The notes beneath the pieces were generated by a model. It had not been told where the DNA came from and did no database searches. It was given only the letters and a program-made list of their open reading frames with translations. The position numbers and the translations under genes were made by a program. A stretch of DNA of 64,000 nucleotides from Neobacillus muris (GTDB lineage: Bacteria > Bacillota > Bacilli > Bacillales > Cytobacillaceae), in NCBI RefSeq assembly GCF_943193175.1, contig NZ_CALPDF010000018.1:1-64000 (forward strand), read 5' to 3'. Each line of letters starts with the position of its first letter. The stretch's first letter is position 1. Shown here piece after piece: positions 8,765 through 17,886 of the stretch.

Positions 8765-10312
8765 CTATTCCCACTCAATCGTAGCTGGCGGCTTGCTGGT
8801 GATATCATAGACTACTCGGTTCACATGTGGCACTTCATTTACTATCCGTGTTGAAATCACTTCAAGCACCTCCCATGGAATGCGGGCCCAGTCAGAGGTC
8901 ATTCCATCGATAGACGTAACCGCGCGAATGCCAATTGTATAATCATATGTTCTGGCATCGCCCATAACACCTACACTGCGGATATTCGGCAGGACGGTAA
9001 AGTATTGCCAGATATCACGATCTAATCCAGCCTTTTTGATCTCCTCACGCAATATCCAATCGGATTCGCGGACTATATCCAGTTTATCATCGGAAATTTC
9101 GCCAAGAACACGAATTCCAAGCCCTGGTCCTGGGAATGGCTGCCGCCAAACAATTTCATCCGGAATGCCAAGCTCGGTTCCAAGCGCACGGACCTCATCC
9201 TTGAACAGCGTATTGAGCGGTTCAATTAATGTAAATTGCATATCCTCTGGCAGCCCGCCCACATTGTGATGCGACTTGATCGTTTGCGCTGTAGCTGTGC
9301 CGCTTTCGATTACATCGGTATAAAGCGTACCTTGTGCCAAGAACTCAATCCCCTCAAGCTTAGCTGCTTCATCATCAAATACATATATAAATTCGTTCCC
9401 AATAATTTTACGCTTCTGCTCCGGATCGGAAACGCCCTTTAATTTATTCAGGAACCGGTCTTTTGCGTCCACTTTGATCACATTCATGTTGAACCCTTCA
9501 GAGAAGGTCTTCATCACACTGTCTGCTTCATATTTTCGCAGCAGACCATGGTCAACAAAAATACAGGTCAACTGATCGCCAATAGCTTTATGAATCAGGA
9601 CCGCTACAACAGAGGAATCTACACCGCCGCTTAATGCACAAAGGACTTTCTTATCCCCTACCGTTTCACGGATTTTGGCGATTTCCATCTCGATGAAGCT
9701 TTCCATCGACCAGCTGCCGCTGCAATCACAGACATTAAACACAAAATTCTTTAACAGCTCATTCCCATAAACGGAATGGCGAACCTCCGGATGGAATTGT
9801 ACCGCGTAAAGATTTTGTTCCTTCTTGCTCATCGCTGCAATGGGGCAGGATGGGCTGGTTGCATCAATTGTAAAGCCTTGAGGCACCTCCACAACAAGGT
9901 CCCCGTGGCTCATCCATACAATCTGCTCGTTTGGTAGACCCTCAAATAGTGCAGACTCATGTTCCGTTGCCATCGTAGCTTTTCCATATTCCCGCTGCTT
10001 AGCCGGCTCCACTTTCCCGCCAAATTTTACAGTCATTAACTGCATGCCGTAGCAAATCCCAAGAATCGGCAAGCCTAAATCAAAAATCGCTTCATCACAG
10101 CGGAAGGAATTTTCATCGTACACACTGTTCGGACCACCTGAGAAAATGATCCCTTTTGGATTCATGCCGCGGATTTCCTCCGCTGTAATCGTATGCGGAT
10201 GCAGCTCACTATACACCCCAAACTCACGAATCCGGCGTGTAATCAGCTGATTATATTGACTCCCAAAGTCTAATACAACAATCATATCCTGCTTTCCCGT
10301 CAAAACGGCCAC
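8765..10312 (-). CDS. guaA: GMP synthase (glutamine-hydrolysing) GuaA
   Basis: Converts XMP, glutamine and ATP to GMP, the last step of GMP synthesis. The 515 residues have the N-terminal class I glutamine amidotransferase domain ([18 protein letters not shown]; nucleophile Cys in GICYGMQ; catalytic His and Glu in FHPEV), the ATP pyrophosphatase domain with the P-loop LSGGVDSSV (about residues 230-238), and the C-terminal dimerisation domain ending PATIEWE. It is preceded by its own guanine riboswitch, giving end-product control. Confidence 0.98.
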   Translation of the reverse strand: MAVLTGKQDMIVVLDFGSQYNQLITRRIREFGVYSELHPHTITAEEIRGMNPKGIIFSGGPNSVYDENSFRCDEAIFDLGLPILGICYGMQLMTVKFGGKVEPAKQREYGKATMATEHESALFEGLPNEQIVWMSHGDLVVEVPQGFTIDATSPSCPIAAMSKKEQNLYAVQFHPEVRHSVYGNELLKNFVFNVCDCSGSWSMESFIEMEIAKIRETVGDKKVLCALSGGVDSSVVAVLIHKAIGDQLTCIFVDHGLLRKYEADSVMKTFSEGFNMNVIKVDAKDRFLNKLKGVSDPEQKRKIIGNEFIYVFDDEAAKLEGIEFLAQGTLYTDVIESGTATAQTIKSHHNVGGLPEDMQFTLIEPLNTLFKDEVRALGTELGIPDEIVWRQPFPGPGLGIRVLGEISDDKLDIVRESDWILREEIKKAGLDRDIWQYFTVLPNIRSVGVMGDARTYDYTIGIRAVTSIDGMTSDWARIPWEVLEVISTRIVNEVPHVNRVVYDITSKPPATIEWE

Positions 10313-10352
10313 CTCAATCTGTTAAAGTTAAATTTATTCTTTACTAAAAACA

Positions 10353-10405
10353 CAAAAAAAAACTAGAATTCTCTCCCCATAGACCAGGAAGGCAGAATTC
10401 TAGTT
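10353..10405 (-). terminator. Riboswitch terminator of guaA leader
   Basis: Minus strand hairpin AACTAGAATTCT / AGAATTCTAGTT (12 pairs) followed by at least eight T. It is the off-state element of the guanine riboswitch. Confidence 0.9.
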
Positions 10406-10437
10406 TTCTTGCAATCTATCGCTTGAAAAAATTCCGC

Positions 10438-10507
10438 CTTCATAGTCAGGCTATTTACGGCAGCCCGGTAGAGACTCTCGAACCTTATTTTCGAGGATAT
10501 ATGAAGA
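10438..10507 (-). ncRNA. Guanine riboswitch (guaA leader)
   Basis: Purine aptamer on the minus strand: P1 arms TTCATA / TATGAA, the L2 GTCTCTACC signature, the L3 CGTAAAT loop and J3/1 GACTAT. The specificity base is C (10445), so guanine is the expected ligand. Bound guanine would favour the terminator at 10353-10405 and switch off guaA. Confidence 0.95.
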
Positions 10508-10537
10508 ACAAGTAACGCACCCTATTCAAATAAGGTT

Positions 10538-10567
10538 ATTTTAACAATAGGATGTTTTACTGGTCAA
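10538..10567 (-). promoter_or_regulatory. guaA promoter
   Basis: Minus strand: -35 TTGACC (10567-10562), 18-base spacer, -10 TAAAAT (10543-10538). It overlaps the stop codon of the transglutaminase gene, so guaA has its own start although it follows that operon closely. Confidence 0.6.
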
Positions 10568-12768
10568 GCAATTGTCTTTTTAATTAAATTTTCCCACAAT
10601 TCACGAGTGCCCTCCCAGCTTCCTTCAGGAAGATGCTGCTGGTACAAATATCGTTCATAACAATTGGTTAACTTTGTCATTTCCCGGGTTGAGAAGTGCG
10701 AATCCACATAATCGGCATAATTTCGCAGTGTTTGATGCTCCTTGCGATTTAATCCATAGCGCTCAAGCTGGCCGAGCAAGCTTATGTACGCTGCACTGAT
10801 CGTCTCATCCTTTTTCTTAAATCGATACCTGAACATCAATACATACGGGAACCACTTGCCGCGAATTCGATAAAGCAGCATCACCAGCAAACTGATAAAA
10901 ATAACTGCTAGTGCCAAGCCCAGCCAATGGTCGGCAAAGAACAACTGGACCTGTATCCAAACCGTGCTCCAATCAAATGAGGCCTCCTGCTCCTGATCCT
11001 CCGTGTCATCGACTTGCTGCTGATTCGGCTTTTCAGCCGGAGGCGTGGCTGGCGTCTGGCTGCTGGAGGACGTTTGTCCAGTGGAATAATCAATACTAAG
11101 ACCATTCGAAAAGCCTTTTGTCGGTTCAAACGGCACCCAGCCTTGTCCAGGCAAATAAACCTCTACCCACGAGTGAGCATTGTTATTGGACACCTGATAC
11201 AGCTGCATCACGCTTTCCCCTTCGCTGTATTGGATAAAGTCCCCGCCGGTGAATCCCTTTATCCAGCGGGTTGGAATCCCGATGGTTCGCAGCATAACAG
11301 CCATAGAGGAGGAGAAATTATCACAATAGCCTGTTTTAGTTTCAAACAAAAACTGATCAACGTAGTCGTCATCTTTTCCAGGAAGCGCCACGTTTTTTTG
11401 GTCATAGATATATTCCGCCTTGCCAAAATATTGCTCGACAGCCTTTGCCTTATCAAACCAATTGGTCTTCCCCGCCGTGATTTCTTCCGTCAGCTGTTTA
11501 ATTCGCGGCGGCAGCTCCTCTGGCAGCTGCGTATACCGGTTATAAAAATCCTCATCCATTTCAGAAGATTGATAGGCCGTTGTTTTTCTTAAATCAGTCA
11601 CTTTATATTTAGGGTTGTTAAATTGTACCGTATAGGAACTGATTTCCTTATCAGGAGTGATTTTCTCCTTTGTTGTGTCGATTTTGAAGATATTTTCATC
11701 TTCCCTTTGCGGCTGGATTGGGCTGATTCTCTGTATTCCTGCAGGATACACCAAAAAACCCGCATTGGTGTAATTAGGAAAAAACTGAACCTTCGCTGTT
11801 TCCTCTGAGGTTTCAACAGTATCTGGAATCGAATAAACAGGAACGAGGTCATTCTCAGTAAAGGTAATCGGCGTTGATCCAGCAGGGACCCACCCCTTTC
11901 CAGTGTAGACATCCTTAGTCTCTACCTTCCAATACGTTTTCCCATATCCCTCATACTGAAAGACAGGATTGTCATTTCCAATGAACGGGCCGCCTAACCG
12001 GTCGTCATTTTCTCCATACCCGATCTGGCTGATTCCGCCATTGCCGCCATCATCGCCGCCTTTATTGGCTGCAGTTTTCAAATAAGGAACCGGGTCTGGC
12101 CAAAGCGGCGCCGCCTTTGGAGCTGCTATCCCAATCAGGACACTGAGGGCAATCATAGCGGCAAGCGGCGCCAGCCATTTTTTTAGAAAGGAGGAATGGC
12201 GAATCATGCGATCGTGATGCATGAGGCGAAAATAAGTCAGTATCCCCATAACCGCGAAACCCGCTGCGGCCGTCCGAACGATGGCCGCACCTGCATCATA
12301 AACCGTAAATGTATCTAATATCGTAATATAAATCAGGGTCATAAAGAAAAAGAGGAAGATCCGCTGCCGCCTCAGCAGCCAATAATGCAATAAATATACC
12401 ATCAGCGATAACAGGATAAACAGCAATAACGTGCGAAACTGATTGGATAATCCTGTCCAGTCCCGCGAAAGAATCAACCCCAGATTGTTCAAGATATCCC
12501 CTAGAAATGATAGGAGCCAGGATAAATGATGCAATGGCTCATGATAATGGAATCGATTTATCGCCGCCAAGATAAACAGTATCTGAATGACGGCCTGCCA
12601 AACCCTTTTGACTTTTAGGAAAGACAAAGCAAACGAGATAAGCAGGAAAATGATAAACGTTTCGACATGACTGGTGTTTGTCAGCTGCTCAATCGGCCGC
12701 AGCCATTCCCACAACAGCAAAAATCCAAGTCCATAAAGTAACAATGTCGGAAAATCCCGTCTCGTCAA
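10564..12768 (-). CDS. yebA: Membrane transglutaminase-like protein (YebA family)
   Basis: Membrane protein of 734 residues with about seven N-terminal membrane segments (about 10-215), an extracellular transglutaminase-like domain and a final membrane segment near residue 620 with a DUF4129-type tail. The catalytic Cys is in TKTGYCDNFSSSM, the His in NNAHSWVEVYLPGQGW and the Asp/Glu region in FEPTKGF. This is the TgpA/YebA type, usually partnered by DUF58 and MoxR proteins as here. It overlaps the DUF58 gene by 4 bases. Its substrate is unknown. Confidence 0.88.
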   Translation of the reverse strand: MTRRDFPTLLLYGLGFLLLWEWLRPIEQLTNTSHVETFIIFLLISFALSFLKVKRVWQAVIQILFILAAINRFHYHEPLHHLSWLLSFLGDILNNLGLILSRDWTGLSNQFRTLLLFILLSLMVYLLHYWLLRRQRIFLFFFMTLIYITILDTFTVYDAGAAIVRTAAAGFAVMGILTYFRLMHHDRMIRHSSFLKKWLAPLAAMIALSVLIGIAAPKAAPLWPDPVPYLKTAANKGGDDGGNGGISQIGYGENDDRLGGPFIGNDNPVFQYEGYGKTYWKVETKDVYTGKGWVPAGSTPITFTENDLVPVYSIPDTVETSEETAKVQFFPNYTNAGFLVYPAGIQRISPIQPQREDENIFKIDTTKEKITPDKEISSYTVQFNNPKYKVTDLRKTTAYQSSEMDEDFYNRYTQLPEELPPRIKQLTEEITAGKTNWFDKAKAVEQYFGKAEYIYDQKNVALPGKDDDYVDQFLFETKTGYCDNFSSSMAVMLRTIGIPTRWIKGFTGGDFIQYSEGESVMQLYQVSNNNAHSWVEVYLPGQGWVPFEPTKGFSNGLSIDYSTGQTSSSSQTPATPPAEKPNQQQVDDTEDQEQEASFDWSTVWIQVQLFFADHWLGLALAVIFISLLVMLLYRIRGKWFPYVLMFRYRFKKKDETISAAYISLLGQLERYGLNRKEHQTLRNYADYVDSHFSTREMTKLTNCYERYLYQQHLPEGSWEGTRELWENLIKKTIA

Positions 12769-13982
12769 CGTATATTCACCCCCGAAAAGGCTGCAGAAAA
12801 ATCGCCCTCATGTACGATGATTACGCGTACACCACGGGCATTGGCGATGCTAATCAGAGACAGTTCCTCTGTGGCGGCTGGCTCTTTTTTTCCCTTGACC
12901 AGAAAAATCGTGATCCTTCCTTTTCTCTGTACAAGAAAGCTGGCTTTTTCAATTAATGGTTTCGTCAATTGCCCTGTGACCAGCATAGCCGAAACAGTTT
13001 GCTGCACGAACAAACCATCCGTTTCAATGACCTTATCAAGTGGCAAAACGCTTTTTGCTTCGATTTTGGCAAGATGGTAAAATAGCTGCTGCAAATGCTG
13101 ATCTCCGCCCCAAATGGGAAACGATGTCCTTTCGCTGCTTACGGTTAATAAACCGGATTGGGCCCCCTTTTTCAGGATTGCCCGCAGCAGGGAAGCTGTA
13201 AAGGATACAATATGTTCAAAGTTTTTGTCCGGGACACAATCCATGGCGACAAATACATCGTGGGATTGCCTTTGCTCAAACTCCTTTGTCATAATCTCAT
13301 TCCGTTTAGCGGTCGCTTTCCAGTTGATCCAGGAGAACCGGTCCCCCGGCTGGTAGTCCCTTACGCCGACTGCCATGGTGGTATCGCGCTGGACCCGCTC
13401 TCTGGATGCTGTCAGACCTTGATCATACTGGTTCTCAAGCGGCTGATAAAATATTTCGGCAAACGCTGGATAGACCACTATTCGGTCTTTGCCCGAATAA
13501 ATTTTTTCCTTTTCAAATAAGCCAAGCGGATCTCCAACTTTTAGCGTGACCGATTCAAAAAAATGCTCGCCGCGCGGCAGTTCCTCAATCCGATATTCAT
13601 ACGAAAATACTTTTTTCATGCCAGGAAATAGCAGGGCTTTCGCCCCCCTGTCCTGGCGTGCATATTTCAACGAGTCCTGTATGTGATCTTCGATGAACAG
13701 ATAGAACAATGGAAAAGCCTTTTTGCGTTTTATCGTGACCAAAACCTTCAATGACTCACCCGCGTTATAATCGGTTTTTGGAAGCTCTCGGACTACCTCC
13801 AAATCATGTAAAGAATAGACGGATAATGCCAGGCAATAGATGGCGAAGGGGAGAAAGCTGTAAAATAAAAACCAGCTGACAAATCCCCCTTGGAACATGG
13901 CATAGGAAAAGCTTAAGAGAATCAGCGCAAATAATAATATGAATTTCCAAGCCTTTTTCAGCATAGTCCGAGTCTTATCCAT
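12765..13982 (-). CDS. yeaD: DUF58 domain protein (YeaD family)
   Basis: 405 residues: two N-terminal membrane segments (about 12-50), a beta-rich region and the DUF58 core with the diagnostic GVRDYQPGDRFSWINWKATAK (about 220-240), followed by a von Willebrand A-like fold. Its stop overlaps the start of the transglutaminase gene and its start abuts the MoxR stop, so the three are one operon. DUF58 proteins are thought to act as substrates or partners of MoxR chaperones; the exact role is unknown. Confidence 0.88.
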   Translation of the reverse strand: MDKTRTMLKKAWKFILLFALILLSFSYAMFQGGFVSWFLFYSFLPFAIYCLALSVYSLHDLEVVRELPKTDYNAGESLKVLVTIKRKKAFPLFYLFIEDHIQDSLKYARQDRGAKALLFPGMKKVFSYEYRIEELPRGEHFFESVTLKVGDPLGLFEKEKIYSGKDRIVVYPAFAEIFYQPLENQYDQGLTASRERVQRDTTMAVGVRDYQPGDRFSWINWKATAKRNEIMTKEFEQRQSHDVFVAMDCVPDKNFEHIVSFTASLLRAILKKGAQSGLLTVSSERTSFPIWGGDQHLQQLFYHLAKIEAKSVLPLDKVIETDGLFVQQTVSAMLVTGQLTKPLIEKASFLVQRKGRITIFLVKGKKEPAATEELSLISIANARGVRVIIVHEGDFSAAFSGVNIR

Positions 13983-14939
13983 TTATTTCACTAACCTCCG
14001 GACCGGCACAGGCACTCTGGCAACCACCCGGTTCACGACTTCTTCGGCTGAAATACCTTCAAACTTGGCCTCAGATTTTAAAATAATCCGATGGGATAAC
14101 ACAAATGGGGTCAAATATTGCACATCGTCTGGGAGAACATAATCCCGTCCATGCATGTAAGAGTAAGCTTGCGCTGCTTTCATTAAGGAAATCGATCCCC
14201 TAGGGCTCGCTCCTAGATAGACACTGCCATACTCCCGTGTACGTTGGACAATATCAACGATATATCGCTTAATCGTGTCATCGACGTATACCTCTTTTAC
14301 TTCCTTTTGCAGGACTAGTAATCCTTCAAGCCCAATCACTGGCTGCAAGTCCTCAATGGGCGGAACCTTTTGGGCGCGGTCCAGGACTTCGATTTCCTCG
14401 TCAATGTCTGGATAGCCCATTTTCATTTTTAATAGAAACCGGTCGAGCTGCGCTTCTGGCAGCGGATAGGTTCCTTCATATTCGATTGGATTTTGGGTAG
14501 CCATGACAAAAAACGGTTTGTTCAGTTTATGGGTGACGCCGTCAATTGTGACGCTGGCTTCCTCCATCCCTTCTAACAGCGCGGATTGGGTCTTTGGGGA
14601 AGTACGGTTAATTTCATCAGCAAGAATAATGTTGCCCATAAGCGGACCTGGGCGGAATTGGAATTCCATTTCTTTTGGATTATAGATGGATACCCCCGTG
14701 ACATCTGAGGGCAGCAGGTCAGGGGTAAACTGGATTCTTCGAAAGTTCGCATTCACGGATTTGGCCAGTGCCCGTACCATCATCGTTTTTCCGACACCCG
14801 GTACGTCTTCTAATAATACGTGTCCGCCAGCAAGCAGGGCGGTCAGGCTTAGTTCCGCGACATTCCTTTTTCCAATCATGACTTTTTCAATGTTAGCCAG
14901 TATCTTATCTATCTTGGGGTTCATTTGTTCGGCTGCCAA
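13983..14939 (-). CDS. yeaC: MoxR-family AAA+ ATPase (YeaC)
   Basis: AAA+ chaperone-like ATPase, 318 residues. Walker A is GVGKTMMVRALA, Walker B ILADEINR, and the sensor stretch MATQNPIEYEGTYPLPEAQLDRF is typical of MoxR proteins. The start is placed at TTG 14939, seven bases after AGAGGAGG; the frame is open to 14963 but without a ribosome site. First gene of the MoxR-DUF58-transglutaminase operon, conserved in order with B. subtilis. Confidence 0.92.
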   Translation of the reverse strand: MAAEQMNPKIDKILANIEKVMIGKRNVAELSLTALLAGGHVLLEDVPGVGKTMMVRALAKSVNANFRRIQFTPDLLPSDVTGVSIYNPKEMEFQFRPGPLMGNIILADEINRTSPKTQSALLEGMEEASVTIDGVTHKLNKPFFVMATQNPIEYEGTYPLPEAQLDRFLLKMKMGYPDIDEEIEVLDRAQKVPPIEDLQPVIGLEGLLVLQKEVKEVYVDDTIKRYIVDIVQRTREYGSVYLGASPRGSISLMKAAQAYSYMHGRDYVLPDDVQYLTPFVLSHRIILKSEAKFEGISAEEVVNRVVARVPVPVRRLVK

Positions 14940-15230
14940 GTTGATTCCTCCTCTGTGATTCAAACCAATATTACCTACCTATCTATTCTATTTTTGCAAA
15001 ATAAATTCCTGTATCAAAGCCAGATATTATTCGATACTCGGAAAAAATTCGACACTTATGGCAGAATATATTACAAGCATTCTCGTCTTTATAGACTTTC
15101 CACGGAGATGAAAATAAGGGTTACAAATTTAGAATCGGTTGAATCCTAGTTATCTTTGTTTTGGCTATGAATAACCAGTTTCTTTGGGGATAATCTAAAA
15201 TTGGGCTTTCATTTTGCTTTTGAATGAAAA
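14940..15230. other. Gene-free stretch before yeaC
   Basis: About 290 bases between the terminator of the small stress-type gene and yeaC. Apart from the yeaC ribosome site I see no frame with coding character and no clear hairpin. It should hold the promoter of the yeaC operon, but no convincing -35/-10 pair stands out. Confidence 0.4.
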
Positions 15231-15265
15231 ATAAAAAGACTGCCTCCCCAAGCCCGGAAGCAGTC
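15231..15265 (-). terminator. Terminator of the small protein gene
   Basis: Minus strand hairpin GACTGCTTCC / GGAGGCAGTC followed by TTTTTAT, six bases after the stop of the 44-residue gene. Confidence 0.85.
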
Positions 15266-15270
15266 CTGTC

Positions 15271-15405
15271 TTATAGATTCCATTGTCTAATCACTTGTTC
15301 TTCTGCCAAACGTTTAATCTCTTCGTCCGTCATTCCTTTATGAACAAGGACATTCGTATTATAATTTCTATCCTTAAACCTGACAGTAACCATAACTTCC
15401 ATCAT
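15271..15405 (-). CDS. Small protein, BA3454-type stress response family (likely)
   Basis: A 44-residue frame starting MMEVMVTVRFKDRNYNTNV and ending EEQVIRQWNL. It has a strong ribosome site (AAAGGAGG, 10 bases before the ATG ATG start) and its own terminator, so it is a real gene despite its size. The pattern of a short beta-hairpin, NTNVLV and a C-terminal EEIKRLAEEQVxxQW helix resembles the BA3454 family of small stress-related proteins of Bacillus; that match is from memory. It lies just downstream of the Spx paralogue. Function unknown. Confidence 0.72.
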   Translation of the reverse strand: MMEVMVTVRFKDRNYNTNVLVHKGMTDEEIKRLAEEQVIRQWNL

Positions 15406-15433
15406 CGTTCAGGACCTCCTTTCATCCCTAAAC

Positions 15434-15838
15434 CTAATTCGCCATTTTTTGCAATTCTGTTCTTAAACAAGCTCGGAGCGGGCGCGGCAGGAAACTGCGG
15501 ATCTCTTCCTCGTTATAGCCCACCTGCAGCCGTTTTTCATCTTGAATAATCGGCCGGCGCAGCATTTTTGGATTTTTTATAATCAACTTATATAATTCAT
15601 GAAGCGGCAAAGAATCAATATTTTCAATGTTCCCTTTTAGTTCTTGAAACGCCTTGGAATTGGTGGAAATAATCTCATCGGTCCCTTCCTCCGTCATCAG
15701 CAAAATCGATTTAATTTCCTGCTCCGTCAGCGGATCGGATAAGATATTTCTTTCTTTAAAATCAATTTGATGTTCTTCCAGCCAAGCCTTTGCTTTCCGG
15801 CAAGAAGTACAGCTTGGGGTCGTATACAGGTTAATCAT
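15434..15838 (-). CDS. spx: Spx/ArsC-family redox regulator (Spx paralogue)
   Basis: 134 residues of the Spx family. The N-terminal CTSC redox switch ([18 protein letters not shown]), the [11 protein letters not shown] segment, the MLRRPII motif and [18 protein letters not shown] follow true Spx closely, so it should bind the RNA polymerase alpha C-terminal domain and be cleared by ClpXP. Differences lie in the C-terminus ([15 protein letters not shown]). The start is set at 15838 after GGGAGTG. Many Bacilli have two Spx proteins, and the place next to Rrf2 and flavohaemoglobin genes is unusual for the main spx, so this is probably the second copy. Confidence 0.85.
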   Translation of the reverse strand: MINLYTTPSCTSCRKAKAWLEEHQIDFKERNILSDPLTEQEIKSILLMTEEGTDEIISTNSKAFQELKGNIENIDSLPLHELYKLIIKNPKMLRRPIIQDEKRLQVGYNEEEIRSFLPRPLRACLRTELQKMAN

Positions 15839-15918
15839 TTTCAACACACTCCCTAAGAACATTTATAATTTCAAATTGCTTTATTACGAAATCGAGATAT
15901 TCATCAAAAGTTAGAGGA

Positions 15919-16317
15919 TTACCCTCGCTCACTCTCTTTCTCCGATGTCTCTGCTTTATTTTCAGCATTGGGTTTTACTGTTTTGGAAACCGAGTTAGGA
16001 TGGGTCTTTTTGGTGATGGCCGCTAACTTTTCCGATAATTCGTTGAACCATTGCTGGTCCTTGGTCAACAATGCCACATCAATCAGGCCGCGAAGTTCAC
16101 CTTCCGCTATGGAATCAGAAACCGGCAGCCGTTCGACCCTGTTCACAACCTCAAGAGACTTTCCAATGTTTTTTTCGTTATCACTGGCGACCACCTTTAC
16201 TTTAACCGTCCCGTATAATGAGTTAATCACTTCAATAAAACCATGGATGAAAGCACCGTCCCTTGTCTCTCCCTTTACCCAATCGCCGACTTCGAAATTA
16301 TACTTCTCATTGATCAC
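15919..16317 (-). CDS. IDEAL-domain protein
   Basis: 132 residues starting at GTG 16317 after AGGTGAG. The N-terminal half (about 1-70) looks like a small beta-barrel (FEVGDWVKGETRDGAFIHGFIE). Residues about 75-100 form an IDEAL-type helix (LRGLIDVALLTKDQQWFNELSEKL), and the tail is charged and low-complexity (ENKAETSEKESERG). IDEAL domains occur in small Bacillus proteins of mostly unknown role. Its upstream region holds two exact 20-bp repeats that share the half site of the Rrf2 operator, so it may be part of the Rrf2 regulon. Confidence 0.72.
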   Translation of the reverse strand: MINEKYNFEVGDWVKGETRDGAFIHGFIEVINSLYGTVKVKVVASDNEKNIGKSLEVVNRVERLPVSDSIAEGELRGLIDVALLTKDQQWFNELSEKLAAITKKTHPNSVSKTVKPNAENKAETSEKESERG

Positions 16318-16345
16318 CGCTTCTCACCTACTTTATTAATTGTTT

Positions 16346-16419
16346 TTAAAAAATATACAGTTTAGGCCGAACAAATCTTTAGCTATTATTTATATGTTAT
16401 TAAAAAATATACAGTTTAG
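16346..16419 (-). repeat. Two 20-bp direct repeats before the IDEAL gene
   Basis: CTAAACTGTATATTTTTTAA on the minus strand occurs exactly twice, at 16365-16346 and 16419-16400 (period 54). Both share ACTGTATAT with the palindrome at 16888-16910 in front of the Rrf2 gene. They are likely regulator sites. Confidence 0.7.
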
Positions 16420-16431
16420 TTCCAAATAAAA

Positions 16432-16860
16432 TTATTCGTTTGCTTCACAATGCTTTATTCTTTCAAGAACGCTGCTAATCGTTATTTGATTTAAAAAGGA
16501 TTGCATATGTCTCTCTGCTTCAGAAAAAATTTCGTCCATGACACTTTGGGTATTAGATGAAATGACACATTCCCGCTCGGGGTCCCCTGTACACCAGTGG
16601 GGTTTTAATGAGCCGGTTGAGACGGCCAAATAGATCTGCGATAACGTTGTATGCTCAGGGTCACAGCTTAAAATATATCCTCCACCGATTCCCTCTTTTG
16701 TTTTGACCATTCCGTGTTTCTTTAAAGTACTCATGATTTTTCGAATCCTCGCTGGATTGGTGCAGACATTTTCCGCAATCGTTTCGCTATTTGCCATGTG
16801 ATCAGGCAGGTTGGCTAATAAAACCAGGCTATGGGACGCGATGACAAAATCACTGTTCAT
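16432..16860 (-). CDS. Rrf2-family transcriptional regulator
   Basis: 142 residues with the N-terminal winged helix of Rrf2 proteins (NSETIAENVCTNPARIRKIM, then GMVKTKEGIGGGYILS wing). Four Cys are present: VCTN, SCDP, and the pair in HWCTGDPEREC. The spacing is not the classical NsrR/IscR cluster pattern, so the cofactor is open. The start is set at 16860, nine bases after AAGGA. It directly follows the flavohaemoglobin fragment. Its own -35/-10 region holds a 23-bp palindrome, so it should be self-repressed. Confidence 0.85.
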   Translation of the reverse strand: MNSDFVIASHSLVLLANLPDHMANSETIAENVCTNPARIRKIMSTLKKHGMVKTKEGIGGGYILSCDPEHTTLSQIYLAVSTGSLKPHWCTGDPERECVISSNTQSVMDEIFSEAERHMQSFLNQITISSVLERIKHCEANE

Positions 16861-16887
16861 TTCACTCATTCCTTCCCTGGGAGTACT

Positions 16888-16910
16888 ACTGTAAATTTAA
16901 TATATACAGT
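16888..16910. promoter_or_regulatory. Rrf2 operator-like palindrome
   Basis: ACTGTA-N11-TACAGT, perfect 6-bp arms, between a possible -35 TTGACT (16923-16918) and -10 TAAATT (about 16900-16895) on the minus strand. The place is right for auto-repression by the Rrf2 protein encoded next to it. Confidence 0.65.
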
Positions 16911-16918
16911 TCAAAAAG

Positions 16919-17746
16919 TCAATGGTTAGGTGCCATAAAAAATGGGATCATATCGCCTTCATTAAAAAACTTGTGCAAGTCATTGGATACCACTCCTGGA
17001 GGATATCCCTCTCCAACCGGGTCCTCCCTTTTTACGCTGATGCGAAAATAATCCCGGCCTGGCTTGTCCGATAAACTATACTGCCGAAGCTGGATGTATT
17101 CTTCCTGAGGTATATCAATTTTCACAGTGATATATTGACCTGGAATAAATCTCGGCAGCGACGCACCGTCCTTTGGTTTCAAATAAAAGGATGTAATCAC
17201 ATCACTTTCCTGCACTTTCCGGTCAACGATAAATTCCTTAAAGCCTGCCCAGCCGCCCGGCTGTGCCTCAGTTGTTTTATACAGTTTGTCTTCCATCTGG
17301 ATAAACACATCCGAAATCACCTCGTAGGCGTCCGCCCAGGCATCAATGATTTCATCAGTTGCGGCATCTCCTAATGTTTCTTTAATGGCTGCTAGTAGAT
17401 TTTCCCCGACAATCGGGTAATGTTCCGGCTTTATCTGCAGGCTGCGGTGTTTTTGGCCAATCCGCTCGAGCACAGGCATGATGGTGCTCATATCTTCAAT
17501 ATTGGCTGCGGCACCGTACACAGCGTTTGCTAAAGCCCTCGGCTGGTGCCCGGTCTTTTGGTGGGTCATGTTAAAAATGTTCTTTAATTCTGGATGCTTT
17601 TCAAACATTCGCTTGTAAAACCTTGTTGTAATCGCCTCACCATGCTCCTTAACGATTGGCAAGGTAGCTTTGACTATTTCTAGCTTTTTGGGATCCAATT
17701 GCTTTACCGTTTTTAAAACATCTTCCCACACATACCTTGATTCCAC
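16919..17746 (-). pseudogene. hmp: Flavohaemoglobin lacking the NAD(P) domain (Hmp fragment)
   Basis: Starts at GTG 17746 after TTGGAGGAAG. Residues about 1-150 are a complete globin domain with the proximal His region (RIGQKHRSLQIKPEHYPIVGENLL). Residues about 155-270 are the FAD domain (RFIPGQYITVKI, RQYSLSDKPGRDYFRISVKRE). The frame then stops after FFMAPNH at residue 275, where normal Hmp (about 400 residues) goes on with the NAD(P)H domain. That domain is nowhere downstream; the Rrf2 promoter begins at once. Without it the enzyme could not take electrons from NADH for NO dioxygenation, unless a separate reductase helps. It could also be an expressed globin-FAD protein. Confidence 0.8.
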
Positions 17747-17886
17747 GATTCTTCCTCCAATACCATAAGAATTAAAATCCTGTTATACTTTTCCCTAAAT
17801 TGAGAAGTATTATATTGTTAATTCCCTGTTTTAAAAAGAAAAGACCACCTCGTTAAGAAGCAGTCCTGAATATAAAACCTCTGACA

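Noticed and set aside
11014-11592. Plus-strand frame of 192 codons opposite yebA
   Set aside because: The minus strand encodes a clear transglutaminase protein here; the plus frame has no ribosome site or family features.
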